Shown here piece by piece: positions 1-9,120 of a stretch of 64,000 nt of DNA (positions within the stretch are counted from its first letter, which is position 1; every line of letters starts with the position of its first letter). The notes beneath the pieces are model-generated. The model saw nothing but the letters and a program-made list of their open reading frames with translations. It did not search any database and had not been told where the DNA came from. Location of the stretch: NCBI RefSeq assembly GCF_014836985.1, contig NZ_JACSPU010000002.1:532213-596212 (forward strand). Direction: 5' to 3'. This DNA is from Planococcus wigleyi. GTDB lineage: Bacteria > Bacillota > Bacilli > Bacillales_A > Planococcaceae. The position numbers and the translations under genes were made by a program.

Positions 1-1296
1 CCCAAGCAAGCGGAAGAAGCAGGGATTGCAGTTATCCACCAGGAACTGAACATCCTGCCTCATCTGTCAATCGCTGATAACTTATTTCTTGGGCGCGAAG
101 AGACGATTGGCCGCACCGGAATTTTGAAAACCAAGCAGATGGAAAAAAAGACACGCCAAATTCTTGGGGATCTTGGCTTGGATATCAATCCTTCGGACCC
201 TGCCAGTACGTTATCAGTGGGCAAGCAGCAAATCGTTGAAATTGCCAAAGCATTGTCAGTGGATGCGGAAGTGATCATCATGGACGAACCGACTGCGGCA
301 TTGACGGATCGGGAAATTGACAGCTTGTTCAAGACCATACGTGAACTACAGAAGCGCGGTGTATCTTTCATCTATATTTCTCACCGGATGGAGGAGATTT
401 TCTCACTGTGTGACCGGATCACCATTTTGCGGGACGGGGAATTTGTGGGGGAACGGAAAATCAGTGAAACTTCTTTTGATGAAATTGTGCAAATGATGGT
501 AGGACGTGAATTGGGGGAGCGTTTCCCTGAACGGAATTCGGAGATTGGTGAAGTAAAACTTTCTGTCAAAGGTTTGAAGCGAAAAGATTGCTTTGAAGAT
601 ATTTCGTTTGAACTCCGGAGAGGCGAAGTGTTGTCGATTGCCGGACTCATGGGTGCAGGGCGTACAGAAGTGGCGCAATCGCTGTTTGGCTATAAAAAGT
701 TGGATGGAGGCACCATTGAATTTGACGGCAAGCAAGTTAAAATCGATACACCGAGAAAAGCCAAGGAAATGGGCATCGGGTATGTAACGGAAGACCGGAA
801 ATCAGAAGGGCTCGTTGTGGACTTTTCAGTAGAGGAAAATGTCAGCATGACCAATTTTGCGGCTATTTCCAAAAACGGCCTGATTTCCAAAGACAAAGAG
901 CGCAAGCTTTACGACACGATGGTTAAACGCCTCGGAATCCGGACATCAGGTCCAGATCAGGCAGCTAAGTCTTTGAGCGGCGGCAATCAGCAAAAAGTAG
1001 TCATCGCAAAATGGCTTGGTATTGAACCGAAACTGTTGATTTTGGATGAGCCGACGCGCGGTGTTGACGTTGGAGCGAAAAAAGAAATTTATTCGATCAT
1101 CAATGAACTGGCTGAACGCGGTGTTGCCATTCTGATGATTTCTTCGGAATTGCCGGAAGTGATCGGTATGGCTGATCGGGTTCTAGTGATGCACGAAGGC
1201 AAAATTACAGCAGATTTACCGAAACAGGAAATGACACAGGAACGAATTATGCATTTTGCAACAGGAGGTGGAAAACTTGCAGTTGAAGACCAATAA
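1..1296 (+). CDS. rbsA: ribose ABC transporter ATP-binding protein RbsA (5' truncated by window edge)
   Basis: The reading frame is open from base 1, so the true start lies upstream; 431 residues of the roughly 490-500 usual for the family are present. It is the double-ATPase subunit that energises ribose import at the inner face of the membrane. The visible part starts just before the first-half Q-loop (VIHQELNI), followed by the first signature ([15 protein letters not shown]) and Walker B ([11 protein letters not shown]). The second half carries a degenerate Walker A ([13 protein letters not shown]), signature [15 protein letters not shown] and Walker [14 protein letters not shown] degenerate second Walker A is typical of sugar ATPases of this class. 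The end overlaps rbsC by about 20 bases, and rbsB follows, so the set is one operon. The order rbsA-C-B supports ribose over other pentoses, but the exact sugar is inferred. Confidence 0.93.
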   Translation, partial: PKQAEEAGIAVIHQELNILPHLSIADNLFLGREETIGRTGILKTKQMEKKTRQILGDLGLDINPSDPASTLSVGKQQIVEIAKALSVDAEVIIMDEPTAALTDREIDSLFKTIRELQKRGVSFIYISHRMEEIFSLCDRITILRDGEFVGERKISETSFDEIVQMMVGRELGERFPERNSEIGEVKLSVKGLKRKDCFEDISFELRRGEVLSIAGLMGAGRTEVAQSLFGYKKLDGGTIEFDGKQVKIDTPRKAKEMGIGYVTEDRKSEGLVVDFSVEENVSMTNFAAISKNGLISKDKERKLYDTMVKRLGIRTSGPDQAAKSLSGGNQQKVVIAKWLGIEPKLLILDEPTRGVDVGAKKEIYSIINELAERGVAILMISSELPEVIGMADRVLVMHEGKITADLPKQEMTQERIMHFATGGGKLAVEDQ

Positions 1297-2221
1297 CCAA
1301 TCTATGCTTCAGAAGATAGCTCCCTTTATCGGGTTGATCCTTATTATCGTAATTATTACGGCTTTAAACCCCGGGTTTTTATCCGTCTCCAATTTAATGA
1401 ACGTGCTTCGGCAGGTTTCCATTAACGCTTTGATTGCCTTTGGTATGACTTTTGTTATTCTGACAGGAGGCATCGATTTATCGGTCGGGGCGACTCTTGC
1501 CTTAACAGGAGCGGTCACAGCAGGAATGATGGCCAGTGGAATAGATCCGATTTTCGCCATGCTGCTGGGCTTATTGCTCGGTGCAGTATTAGGTGCCATT
1601 AACGGATTCATTATTGCCAAAGGGAAAGTGGCGCCATTTATCGCAACCTTGGCGACAATGACCATTTATCGTGGCTTGACGCTGGTGTATACCGACGGAC
1701 GTCCGATTTCCGGATTAGGCGACAGCCTGACGTTCCAAATGCTCGGCAAAGGATATTTCCTTGGAATTCCGGTACCGGTAGTGACGATGATCATCAGTTT
1801 TGGAGTTTTGTACTTCATTTTGAAGAAGACGACATTTGGCCGTCGTGTCTATGCAGTTGGCGGGAACGAAGAGGCATCGATCCTGTCTGGGATCAATGCG
1901 GACCGCATCAAAATTTATGTTTATTCCTTGCTTGGCCTGTTGGCAGCATTGGCTTCCTTGATCTTGACATCGCGCCTGAATTCGGCTCAGCCGACCGCCG
2001 GTGAAATGTTCGAACTGGATGCTATCGCAGCAGTTGTGCTTGGCGGCACAAGTTTGACCGGTGGCCGTGGATGGATTGTCGGCACATTGATCGGTGCGCT
2101 GATCATCGGTGTATTGAACAACGGTTTGAACTTGATTGGGGTTCCGTCCTTCTTCCAGCAAGTAGTGAAGGGTGCAGTCATATTATTAGCGGTTCTTCTG
2201 GACCGTAAAAAAACAGCATAA
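1277..2221 (+). CDS. rbsC: ribose ABC transporter permease RbsC
   Basis: Multi-pass inner-membrane permease (about 314 aa) of the BPD_transp_2 family; the first hydrophobic segment begins at [14 protein letters not shown]. The conserved [17 protein letters not shown] motif and the later [14 protein letters not shown] motif are diagnostic for sugar permeases of the RbsC/XylH/AraH type. I chose the TTG at 1277 because AGGAGG at 1263-1268 lies 8 bases upstream. An in-frame TTG at 1256 precedes that site and would lack one. The start lies inside the end of rbsA, which suggests translational coupling. It is expected to pair with RbsA (ATPase) and RbsB (receptor). Confidence 0.93.
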   Translation: MQLKTNNQSMLQKIAPFIGLILIIVIITALNPGFLSVSNLMNVLRQVSINALIAFGMTFVILTGGIDLSVGATLALTGAVTAGMMASGIDPIFAMLLGLLLGAVLGAINGFIIAKGKVAPFIATLATMTIYRGLTLVYTDGRPISGLGDSLTFQMLGKGYFLGIPVPVVTMIISFGVLYFILKKTTFGRRVYAVGGNEEASILSGINADRIKIYVYSLLGLLAALASLILTSRLNSAQPTAGEMFELDAIAAVVLGGTSLTGGRGWIVGTLIGALIIGVLNNGLNLIGVPSFFQQVVKGAVILLAVLLDRKKTA

Positions 2222-2234
2222 GGGGTGCAGGAAA

Positions 2235-3158
2235 ATGAAAAAAATGCAATTAGGGTTCATCTTGTTGGCAATGATGATTTTGGCGGCTTGTTCGATGGAA
2301 GCTCCAGGATCAAGTTCTGAAGAGGAAAGCGGCGATGGCGGCGAAGCAAGCGGCGATTACACAATCGGTTTTTCTGTTTCGACATTGAACAATCCGTTCT
2401 TTGTTACGTTGAATGAAGGCGCTGAAGAAAAAGCTGCAGAGCTTGGCGCAACTTTGACAGTAGTGGATGCACAGGACAATGCTTCAAAGCAAGCAAGTGA
2501 TATTGAAGATTTGATTCAACAGGAAGTGGATCTGATTATGATCAACCCAGTCGATTCTGAAGCGGTTGCAGCGGCAGTCGAATCAGCGAACTCGGCAAAC
2601 ATTCCGGTCATCACAGTTGACCGCAGTGCTGCAGGCGGAGAAGTGGTTTCCCATATCGCATCTGACAATACAGCAGGCGGCGAAATGGCAGCAGAACATC
2701 TAACTTCAATCGTAGGTGAAGGCGCTGCAGTTGCAGAGCTTGAAGGCGTACCAGGATCTTCAGCTGCACGTGAACGTGGAGAAGGATTTAACAAGATTGC
2801 TGCTGAAAGCTTGGATGTTGTGGCTAAACAAACAGCAAACTTCAACCGTTCTGAAGGCTTGTCCGTTATGGAAAATATCCTTCAGGCAAACCCAGACATT
2901 AAGGGAGTATTTGCTCACAATGACGAAATGGCATTAGGTGCTCTTGAAGCGATTGAAGCTTCTGGAAAAGACATTGCTGTTGTCGGATTTGACGCTACAG
3001 ATGATGCAGTGAAAGCGGTGGAAGATGGCCGTCTGGATGGAACAATTGCTCAGAAACCTGAAATGATTGGTGAAATGGCTGTTGAAGCAGCTGTTCAGTC
3101 ACTCGAAGGCGAAGAAGTGGAAGCATCGATTCCAGTAGAATTGGAATTGATCAAGTAA
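2235..3158 (+). CDS. rbsB: ribose ABC transporter substrate-binding lipoprotein RbsB
   Basis: 307-aa periplasmic-binding-protein-like receptor (Peripla_BP_4 family) anchored outside the membrane as a lipoprotein. The N-terminus is MKKMQLGFILLAMMILAAC, with a lipobox (LAAC) giving Cys19 as the lipidated residue, followed by an acidic Ser/Glu/Gly linker. The mature part starts YTIGFSVSTLNNPFF, and NNPFF is a ribose/galactose-binding signature; DNTAGGEMAAEHL and AHNDEMALGALEAI are the usual ligand-pocket blocks. It lies 13 bases after rbsC and is followed by a terminator, closing the operon. Confidence 0.94.
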   Translation: MKKMQLGFILLAMMILAACSMEAPGSSSEEESGDGGEASGDYTIGFSVSTLNNPFFVTLNEGAEEKAAELGATLTVVDAQDNASKQASDIEDLIQQEVDLIMINPVDSEAVAAAVESANSANIPVITVDRSAAGGEVVSHIASDNTAGGEMAAEHLTSIVGEGAAVAELEGVPGSSAARERGEGFNKIAAESLDVVAKQTANFNRSEGLSVMENILQANPDIKGVFAHNDEMALGALEAIEASGKDIAVVGFDATDDAVKAVEDGRLDGTIAQKPEMIGEMAVEAAVQSLEGEEVEASIPVELELIK

Positions 3159-3189
3159 AAAAGCAACAGAATAGATTGATATAACGCAG

Positions 3190-3233
3190 GCTATAGATGT
3201 ACTCGAATCATTCGAGTCGTCTATGGCTTTTTT
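3190..3233 (+). terminator. terminator of the rbs operon
   Basis: Long imperfect hairpin. The arm ACTCGAAT pairs with ATTCGAGT and an outer GCTATAGA/TCTATGGC extension includes G-U pairs. A T run follows at 3228-3233. It sits about 30 bases after the rbsB stop. Confidence 0.75.
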
Positions 3234-3355
3234 CATTTGAAGAATACCTTCGTTTCAACCTGTGGCTTTTCCCAATAGCAGAGATTACCTCAGGTGCATA
3301 GTGGTTTTCTATTTCTGTTATACTGGTGTCAAAAGCAGGGACAGGGGGCCAGGTC

Positions 3356-3625
3356 ATGAAGGATATTTGGGTAGTCAAGTACGGTGACCACACCATTCGA
3401 GTCGTCAATACATGGACCAACGAAAAATTATTTGTGGATGGAGTTTTACAGGATGAACAGGTGGGTCTGCATTTTACTTCCCGCTTGTTCGGGAAAGTGA
3501 AAAACGAACAAGGGGAATTTGAAGAAATCAAAGTATCGATCGGCACTTGTTTCTGTAGGATGGAATGCCGGATTTTTGTGGGAGATCAATTGGTTTATAC
3601 AACGGAAACGCAATGGGGAGGATGA
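3356..3625 (+). CDS. hypothetical protein, 89 aa
   Basis: I do not recognise this family. It begins MKDIWVVKYGDHTIRVVNTW and is soluble with no signal peptide. Alternating short hydrophobic stretches suggest a beta-rich fold. It contains a CxxxC pair (CFCRMEC) near residues 63-69, which might bind metal or form a disulfide, but nothing else supports that. The ATG at 3356 is preceded by AGGGGG; a GTG 30 bases upstream is possible but has no site. It stands alone between two terminators, so it is probably monocistronic. There are no transfer signs. Confidence 0.6.
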   Translation: MKDIWVVKYGDHTIRVVNTWTNEKLFVDGVLQDEQVGLHFTSRLFGKVKNEQGEFEEIKVSIGTCFCRMECRIFVGDQLVYTTETQWGG

Positions 3626-3672
3626 AGCGGGAACAGGAATGTTCGTTTTGTGGAAATTCTATAACTAATATG

Positions 3673-3709
3673 ATTCAGCGGAAGCTTTTACAGTTCTGCT
3701 GAATTTTTT
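3673..3709 (+). terminator. rho-independent terminator after the 89-aa hypothetical gene
   Basis: The arm ATTCAGCGGAA pairs with GTTCTGCTGAAT around a 7-8 base loop and is followed by TTTTT. The rest of the gap to 3898 is AT-rich and shows only weak promoter-like TTGACA and TTGTCT boxes. Confidence 0.8.
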
Positions 3710-3897
3710 ATGGAACGCTATGGGTGCATCGAGCTAGTAGCGGATGTAAATAAAACAATGCTTGAATTCAGGATGGATAATATCCCTATATTGACAAAAA
3801 AATCCTATGAAAAAAGATCTGTTTGTGAAGTTGTCTGATAACTTAAGCGGTTGTTATGGTACATTCTTTAACAGATTAATGGATAGGGGATGGAATC

Positions 3898-5400
3898 ATG
3901 ACAGGCAAGAAATTTTTGGCAGGGGCAATATTTTTAATGGTGACAGGGGCATTGGCGATTTCCCCCCTACAGTTTGCGGAGCGAGAAATAACAGCAGGGG
4001 CAGATGATGAATATGCATCTTTGGCGAATGAAATCAATCAGATCCTGCAGGATGAACGGTTGGATGGTGCTTTGGCAGGAGTCAGCATCAGGGAGGCGGA
4101 GACAGGTGAAAAAATCTATGATCATTTTGGAGACACGCGTTTGGTTCCAGCTTCGAATACCAAGCTCATCACTGCCGCAGCAGCTTTTGAAACTTTAGGG
4201 GAAGACTATCGCTTTACTACGGAAATACATACAGATGGAGCAGTAAAAGGGAAAATGCTTAAAGGCAATCTCTACTTAAAAGGGAAAGGAGATCCTACAC
4301 TTCTACAGGAAGACTTCGAGGAGTTCGCACAGGAATTGAAAAGCCAAGGGATTCAAAAAATCAAAGGCGATTTGATCGGCGATGATACGTGGTATGACGA
4401 TGTCCGGTTGTCAGAAGACATCACCTGGCAGGACGAAATTTATTATTACGGTGCACAGGTTTCTGCATTGACTGCCTCGCCCAATGAAGATTATGATGCG
4501 GGCTCTCTTATTGTTGAAGTGAATCCGGGTGATTCAGCCGGTATAGAGCCGAAAGTATCGCTGTCACCGAAAACTGATTATGTAACAATCGTCAATCGGG
4601 CGAAGACAGTAGCGGCAGACCAACCCAAAACAGTAGCCATCAGCCGCGAACATGGAACCAACCAAATTGTAGTGGAAGGGAATATCCCGGTGGAGGGATC
4701 ACGGACGCGGGAATGGATTGCTGTTGATGAACCTTCAGGTTATGCCCTCGATTTGTTTGAAAATGCGTTGCTGGCTGAAGGCATCGAGTGGGCTGGAAAA
4801 CATACACTGGAAATGGGGGAAACGCCGGACGACAGCACCCTGTTGGTGGAGCACGAGTCGATGACGCTGGCTGAGCTTTCGATTCCTTTCATGAAGCTCA
4901 GCAACAATGGCCACGGTGAAGTGCTGGCCAAGGAAATGGGCCGCGCGGTAAAAGGAGAAGGCAGCTGGGAAGCCGGACTGGAAGTAATGGAAGATGTAGC
5001 AGGAACACTGGGCGTCAATACCGACACTATCCTGCTTCGTGATGGTTCGGGCATGTCCCATGTGAATTTGATGCCAGTAAATGAAATATCTCAATTGCTG
5101 TTTGGAGTCCAGAGCAGACCATGGTATGGCAGTTACCTGAATTCGCTTCCGGTTGCGGCGGATGCAGAGCGGTTCGTTGGCGGCACATTGCGGAATCGGA
5201 TGAAAGAAACAGCCGCTCAACAAAATGTCAAAGCAAAAACGGGAACGTTGACAGCCGTCTCCGCTTTGTCTGGATACGCCACCACCAAAGACGGCAAGCC
5301 GTTGATTTTCTCGATCATCATCAACAACGATTTAGCTTCGGTTACCCCGATTGAAGACGCTATTGCGACAGCAATCGCTGAATCAGGAAAAGAACAGTAA
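3898..5400 (+). CDS. dacB: D-alanyl-D-alanine carboxypeptidase/endopeptidase (PBP4/DacB family, peptidase S13)
   Basis: 500-aa low-molecular-weight class C penicillin-binding protein that trims or cleaves peptidoglycan stem peptides outside the membrane. A hydrophobic N-terminal segment (about residues 5-22) is a signal peptide or anchor. The three active-site motifs are in order: SxxK as SNTK (Ser86, Lys89, in VPASNTKLIT), SxN as SNN in KLSNNGHGEVLAKEMG, and KTG in KAKTGTLTAVSALSG near the C-terminus. The long insert between motifs 1 and 2 is characteristic of the S13 family (B. subtilis DacC, E. coli DacB). GGGGATGG precedes the start. A terminator follows, so it is a single-gene unit. Confidence 0.92.
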   Translation: MTGKKFLAGAIFLMVTGALAISPLQFAEREITAGADDEYASLANEINQILQDERLDGALAGVSIREAETGEKIYDHFGDTRLVPASNTKLITAAAAFETLGEDYRFTTEIHTDGAVKGKMLKGNLYLKGKGDPTLLQEDFEEFAQELKSQGIQKIKGDLIGDDTWYDDVRLSEDITWQDEIYYYGAQVSALTASPNEDYDAGSLIVEVNPGDSAGIEPKVSLSPKTDYVTIVNRAKTVAADQPKTVAISREHGTNQIVVEGNIPVEGSRTREWIAVDEPSGYALDLFENALLAEGIEWAGKHTLEMGETPDDSTLLVEHESMTLAELSIPFMKLSNNGHGEVLAKEMGRAVKGEGSWEAGLEVMEDVAGTLGVNTDTILLRDGSGMSHVNLMPVNEISQLLFGVQSRPWYGSYLNSLPVAADAERFVGGTLRNRMKETAAQQNVKAKTGTLTAVSALSGYATTKDGKPLIFSIIINNDLASVTPIEDAIATAIAESGKEQ

Positions 5401-5406
5401 GAACAA

Positions 5407-5435
5407 AACGGAAAGCTTTCGGGCTTTCCGTTTTT
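5407..5435 (+). terminator. terminator after dacB
   Basis: Stem AACGGAAAGC / GGCTTTCCGTT with a short TTTCG-type loop, followed by TTTTT, starting 6 bases after the stop codon. Confidence 0.88.
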
Positions 5436-5542
5436 CTGATGAACTCTTCCAATTAATAAAGTTGGGAGATGAACTAGTATTCCACCAGTAAATTCTGTAT
5501 GTTTATTATATTCAGTTTTTAAAAATGGGAGGGTATACATAG

Positions 5543-6265
5543 ATGAAACCGATTATTGGCCTTACGGCATCTCTGGAATTGGGACGCGATGCATACGATA
5601 TTGAACTGGCGGACTCAGAAGCGATTTTAGCCGCAGGCGGCTTGCCGATCATGCTCCCACACTTGATGGAAGAGGCGGATATCGATGAAATTGCTGAACA
5701 TATCGACGGGCTTTTCCTGGCGGGAGGTTATGACATTGATCCGACTTTATTCGGCGAGGAGCCGCATCCGAACCTTGGCGTAATTATTCCTTCACGCGAT
5801 GTATTTGAGCTGGCTCTAACGAAAAAAGTTCTGGAATTGAAAAAGCCGATTCTTGGTGTGTGCCGGGGAGCACAAATTTTGAATATTGCGGTCGGAGGCG
5901 ATATGTATCAGGACATCACCACACAAGCAAAAGCAGATTTGCTGCAGCATCAGCAAAAAGCACCGCGGTTCCACGGTTCTCATTTTGTTGAGGTAACAGA
6001 AGGATCGCTGCTGCACCGCTTAACTGGACTCAAGCGCCTGAAAGTTAATAGCCGCCATCATCAAGCTAACCGCCAGGTGCCTCAGCCGATGATCGTCAGC
6101 GGTGTATCAAGTGACGGCATTGTGGAAGCGATTGAAAGTACAAAACATCATTTTGCGTTGGGTGTGCAATGGCATCCGGAAAACATGGCAAGAGCTGCCG
6201 ATTCGGCGTCGCTGGGTATCTTCCAAGGCTTTATCGAAGCCTGCCGAGAAGAAGGAGATGAGTAG
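5543..6265 (+). CDS. gamma-glutamyl-gamma-aminobutyrate hydrolase-like class I glutamine amidotransferase (PuuD family)
   Basis: 240-aa soluble peptidase C26 protein. The nucleophile elbow is GVCRGAQILNIAVGG (Cys in the usual GxCxG context) and the His-Glu pair is in GVQWHPENM. LFLAGGYDIDPTLFGEEPHP is the family's conserved oxyanion/substrate loop. Known members hydrolyse gamma-glutamyl amide bonds (gamma-Glu-GABA, folate polyglutamate). The stop codon abuts the start of a dipeptidase and a methyltransferase follows, so this is the first gene of a three-gene operon. A role in gamma-glutamyl peptide salvage is inferred from that pairing. Confidence 0.85.
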   Translation: MKPIIGLTASLELGRDAYDIELADSEAILAAGGLPIMLPHLMEEADIDEIAEHIDGLFLAGGYDIDPTLFGEEPHPNLGVIIPSRDVFELALTKKVLELKKPILGVCRGAQILNIAVGGDMYQDITTQAKADLLQHQQKAPRFHGSHFVEVTEGSLLHRLTGLKRLKVNSRHHQANRQVPQPMIVSGVSSDGIVEAIESTKHHFALGVQWHPENMARAADSASLGIFQGFIEACREEGDE

Positions 6266-7219
6266 ATGAAGATTTTCGATACACATTGCGATGCGCTGCT
6301 GAAACTGCAGATTGCAAAACGGAATACGTTATTCGACGGGGAAATGTTGGACTACCGGAAGTCGAATGACCTCGAGACCAATTTTGAACGGCTGCAGGCA
6401 GGCGGTGTAAAAGTACAGTTTTTCGCCATCTTCATCCATCCGGAATTTCCTTCTGATGAAAAATGGCAGCACGCTCTCGAGCAAGTGGATTTATTCTACA
6501 GCGAAATCCTCGGGAAAAATCCATTGATGAAGCATATCAAAGAATGGAAGGACATTGACCAATTAAAGCCAGATGAAATTGGCGCTGTTTTGACCTTGGA
6601 GGGAGCCGATGCGTTCGGCAATGATTTAACAAAGCTGCGCCACCTCTATCGTCTGGGTGTGCTTTCAATCGGACTGACTTGGAATAATGCCAATCTTTGT
6701 GCGGATGGTGTCGGAGATCCGAGAGGTGCGGGATTGACGGTCTTGGGGAAAGAAGTGGTCTGCCTCAATAACGAACATCATGTGTTTACGGATGTGTCCC
6801 ATTTATCCATCAAGGGATTTTGGGATGTCATGGACCTTGCAAAATACCCGATTGCCAGCCATTCCAATGCCCGGTCTCTTTGTGATCATCCACGGAATCT
6901 GAATGATGAACAAATTCGGGCGATGTTCACCAACAATGGCATGATCGATGTCGTATTTGCTCCGCAGTTTATCAATAAAGACAGTGAACAGGCAACGATA
7001 TCGGATTTGGTCCGCCACATCGATTATCTCTGTTCGCTTGGAGGAATTCAGCAAGTCGGCATCGGATCGGATTTTGATGGAATTTCTTCGCACATTACAG
7101 GGCTTGGAAATGCATCGGAATTCCCTAATTTGATCAACGAATTGCAAAAGCAGTATACGGAAACAGAAGTGGAAGGGTTTGCGTACCGCAACTTTCTAAA
7201 CCACCGCCCAGGAATGTGA
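6266..7219 (+). CDS. membrane dipeptidase (renal-dipeptidase-like, peptidase M19)
   Basis: 317-aa metallopeptidase of the amidohydrolase superfamily. Metal ligands visible are the N-terminal HxD-type motif FDTHCDAL, the bridging glutamate in VLTLEGADAF, the His in DVSHLS and the SHSNAR block, and the late GIGSDFDGI motif typical of M19. These enzymes cleave dipeptides, including some with D-residues. There is no signal peptide, so it is cytoplasmic here. Its ATG directly follows the upstream TAG and uses AAGGAG inside that gene, indicating translational coupling. Confidence 0.88.
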   Translation: MKIFDTHCDALLKLQIAKRNTLFDGEMLDYRKSNDLETNFERLQAGGVKVQFFAIFIHPEFPSDEKWQHALEQVDLFYSEILGKNPLMKHIKEWKDIDQLKPDEIGAVLTLEGADAFGNDLTKLRHLYRLGVLSIGLTWNNANLCADGVGDPRGAGLTVLGKEVVCLNNEHHVFTDVSHLSIKGFWDVMDLAKYPIASHSNARSLCDHPRNLNDEQIRAMFTNNGMIDVVFAPQFINKDSEQATISDLVRHIDYLCSLGGIQQVGIGSDFDGISSHITGLGNASEFPNLINELQKQYTETEVEGFAYRNFLNHRPGM

Positions 7220-7234
7220 ATAAGGAGGACCGGC

Positions 7235-8017
7235 ATGAAAAAGACACCGAAACAAAAAGTAGAAGAAGTGTTCGGGAAGAACGCTGATAAATACGTCACC
7301 AGCAACAGCCACGCAAAAGGGGATGATTTGCCGTTGCTTGTTGACTGGCTGAAACCTGAAAAAACGTGGAAAGTGCTGGATATTGCAACAGGCGGGGGAC
7401 ATGTGACAAAAACATTGGCGCCACATGTGGCCACAGTATTTTCTACGGATCTGACGAGAGCGATGTTGGAAAATACAGCAAAACATCTGCGGCACAACTT
7501 CGACAACATCGAGTACGTGGTGGCGGATGCCGAAGCCTTGCCATTTCTCACAGAAACCTTTGATGCAGCAGTATGCCGGATTGCACCGCATCATTTTCCG
7601 CAACCAGACCGCTTTATCTCCGAAGTAGCGAAGGTTTTGAAGACAGGCGGCAAGTTTATTCTGATCGACAATGTCGCACCAGCCGATCCCGAATTGGCGG
7701 AGTTTATGAATACGACGGAACGATTAAGAGACCACAGCCATTTTCGGTGCTTATCAAAAGCGGAATGGGCCACGCTGCTGAAGGAAAATGGAATGAAAGA
7801 ACTGAAGTCGGCCGATCGGCGGAAGACGTTTGACTATCCTTCATGGGTAGTACGTACTGCTGAAAGCGAGGGGCAGATGGAAGAGGTTTCCCGGCACCTG
7901 ACCGGGGCAACTCAGAAAGCCATCGACTATTTTGCGATCAATGGCCAAGATGGCAAGATCCAGGACTTCACAATCGACGAATGGATGGCTCTTTTCGAAA
8001 AAGTGGATCAAAAATGA
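7235..8017 (+). CDS. class I SAM-dependent methyltransferase (UbiE/YcgJ-like)
   Basis: 260-aa cytoplasmic methyltransferase. Motif I is VLDIATGGGHVTKTLA and the acidic loop is STDLTRAML. Motif II is VVADAEALPF and post-motif FDAAVCRIAPHHFPQP matches the Methyltransf_11 class. The substrate is not evident. AAGGAGG precedes the ATG and the gene lies 15 bases after the dipeptidase, making it the last member of the operon. A bidirectional terminator follows. Confidence 0.88.
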   Translation: MKKTPKQKVEEVFGKNADKYVTSNSHAKGDDLPLLVDWLKPEKTWKVLDIATGGGHVTKTLAPHVATVFSTDLTRAMLENTAKHLRHNFDNIEYVVADAEALPFLTETFDAAVCRIAPHHFPQPDRFISEVAKVLKTGGKFILIDNVAPADPELAEFMNTTERLRDHSHFRCLSKAEWATLLKENGMKELKSADRRKTFDYPSWVVRTAESEGQMEEVSRHLTGATQKAIDYFAINGQDGKIQDFTIDEWMALFEKVDQK

Positions 8018-8026
8018 ACTGATAAA

Positions 8027-8060
8027 AAAGCCCCTTCACCTTTTTCGGTGAAGGGGCTTT
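8027..8060. terminator. bidirectional terminator between convergent operons
   Basis: Nearly perfect stem AAAGCCCCTTCACC / GGTGAAGGGGCTTT around TTTTTC. It sits between the convergent methyltransferase and yihY genes and has A/T runs on both sides. Confidence 0.9.
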
Positions 8061-8065
8061 GTGGT

Positions 8066-8971
8066 TTAGTATTTGTTCATGGAAGACTCTGTGTCTTTCG
8101 CTTCTTTTTGATTTGCTTCGCTTTGCGCAACAGGGTCAGAAGAATCTGCTCCTTTCGCATTTTTGCGTCTGTGCAGAATAGCATTGATTTCAGCACCGAT
8201 AACAAGAATCAATCCTGTCAGGAAGAACCAAAGCATCAGGACAATTAGTCCTCCAAGACTTCCGTAGGTCGCTGAATAGCTGCCGAAGTTAGCAACATAG
8301 ATGGAGAATCCGAATGACACAACTTGCCACAGGACTGTTGCGATGACAGCGCCGATAATAACTTCCTTGAATGGGAAATGTTTGTCAGGAGCGAACTTGT
8401 ACATAAGAGCCAATACAATACTCATGACTGCGATGGAGACAACCCAACGCAATACTTGGAAAATAATTTCGGTTTGCTCTGGCAAGTTCAAAAATGATTT
8501 GATCATATCGATAATCGTACCACCGAAAATCGGCAAAATAAGGGCAACGATGACCGCAACCAGCATGCCAAGCGTCAAGACGATAGCTGTTGCTTTCAGC
8601 TTGATGAATGAACGGCTTTCTTCGACTCCATAGGCTTGGTTGGTGGCATCGATAAAAGCAGTCAATGCGTTTGATGCAGACCAAAGCGTACCCAAAATAC
8701 CGAATGTCAACAAACCGCCTGAAGGGGTGGTGACAACACTGACGATGGTATCCTGGAATGTTGTAGCCACTTCTCCTGGAAGAATGGTACCGATGAAATC
8801 CACGGCTTTCTGTGGATCAATCTGAAGATAAGGCAAAATAGCCAGCAGCAAAATCAATAAAGGAACAATAGCGAGTAGATAGTAATAAGCCTGTGCTGCA
8901 GCCAGGGTCGTTGCTTTATCTTTTTTGAATTCACTGCCAAGTTCTTTGACGAACCCCATAGCTTTACTCAT
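8066..8971 (-). CDS. YihY/BrkB family inner-membrane protein
   Basis: 301-aa protein of the Virul_fac_BrkB family, once called RNase BN, with about six membrane segments. Visible landmarks are the amphipathic start KDKATTLAAAQAYYYLLAIVPLLILLLAILP, the central WSASNALTAFIDATNQAYGVEE motif, and the SYSATYGSLGGLIVLMLWFF block shared across the family. A hydrophilic charged tail ends the protein. Biochemical function is unknown. TGGAGG precedes the ATG. A possible sigma-B promoter lies 37 bases upstream. Confidence 0.88.
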   Translation of the reverse strand: MSKAMGFVKELGSEFKKDKATTLAAAQAYYYLLAIVPLLILLLAILPYLQIDPQKAVDFIGTILPGEVATTFQDTIVSVVTTPSGGLLTFGILGTLWSASNALTAFIDATNQAYGVEESRSFIKLKATAIVLTLGMLVAVIVALILPIFGGTIIDMIKSFLNLPEQTEIIFQVLRWVVSIAVMSIVLALMYKFAPDKHFPFKEVIIGAVIATVLWQVVSFGFSIYVANFGSYSATYGSLGGLIVLMLWFFLTGLILVIGAEINAILHRRKNAKGADSSDPVAQSEANQKEAKDTESSMNKY

Positions 8972-9007
8972 AGAACAACCTCCATTTTAGAATTAGTTAT
9001 TCTTTAT

Positions 9008-9032
9008 ATGCCCTATTGCACAGCTGGTTAAC
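9008..9032 (-). promoter_or_regulatory. possible sigma-B promoter of the yihY-like gene
   Basis: On the minus strand GTTAAC, 13 bases, GGGCAT. This is close to the GTTTAA-N13-GGGTAT consensus but has mismatches in both boxes, so it is a candidate only. Confidence 0.35.
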
Positions 9033-9087
9033 CCTAAAAACGAAAACAGACGCATTTATAAAATGAAGCTAGATTATTTGGAACACA

Positions 9088-9120
9088 AAAAAAGGATGTC
9101 CGCAGGCGGACATCCTTTTT
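9088..9120 (-). terminator. terminator of the CorC/HlyC-like gene
   Basis: Stem AAAAAGGATGTCCG / CGGACATCCTTTTT with a tiny CAGG loop, overlapping the stop codon of the minus-strand gene. The T run on the minus strand fits termination there. Confidence 0.85.
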
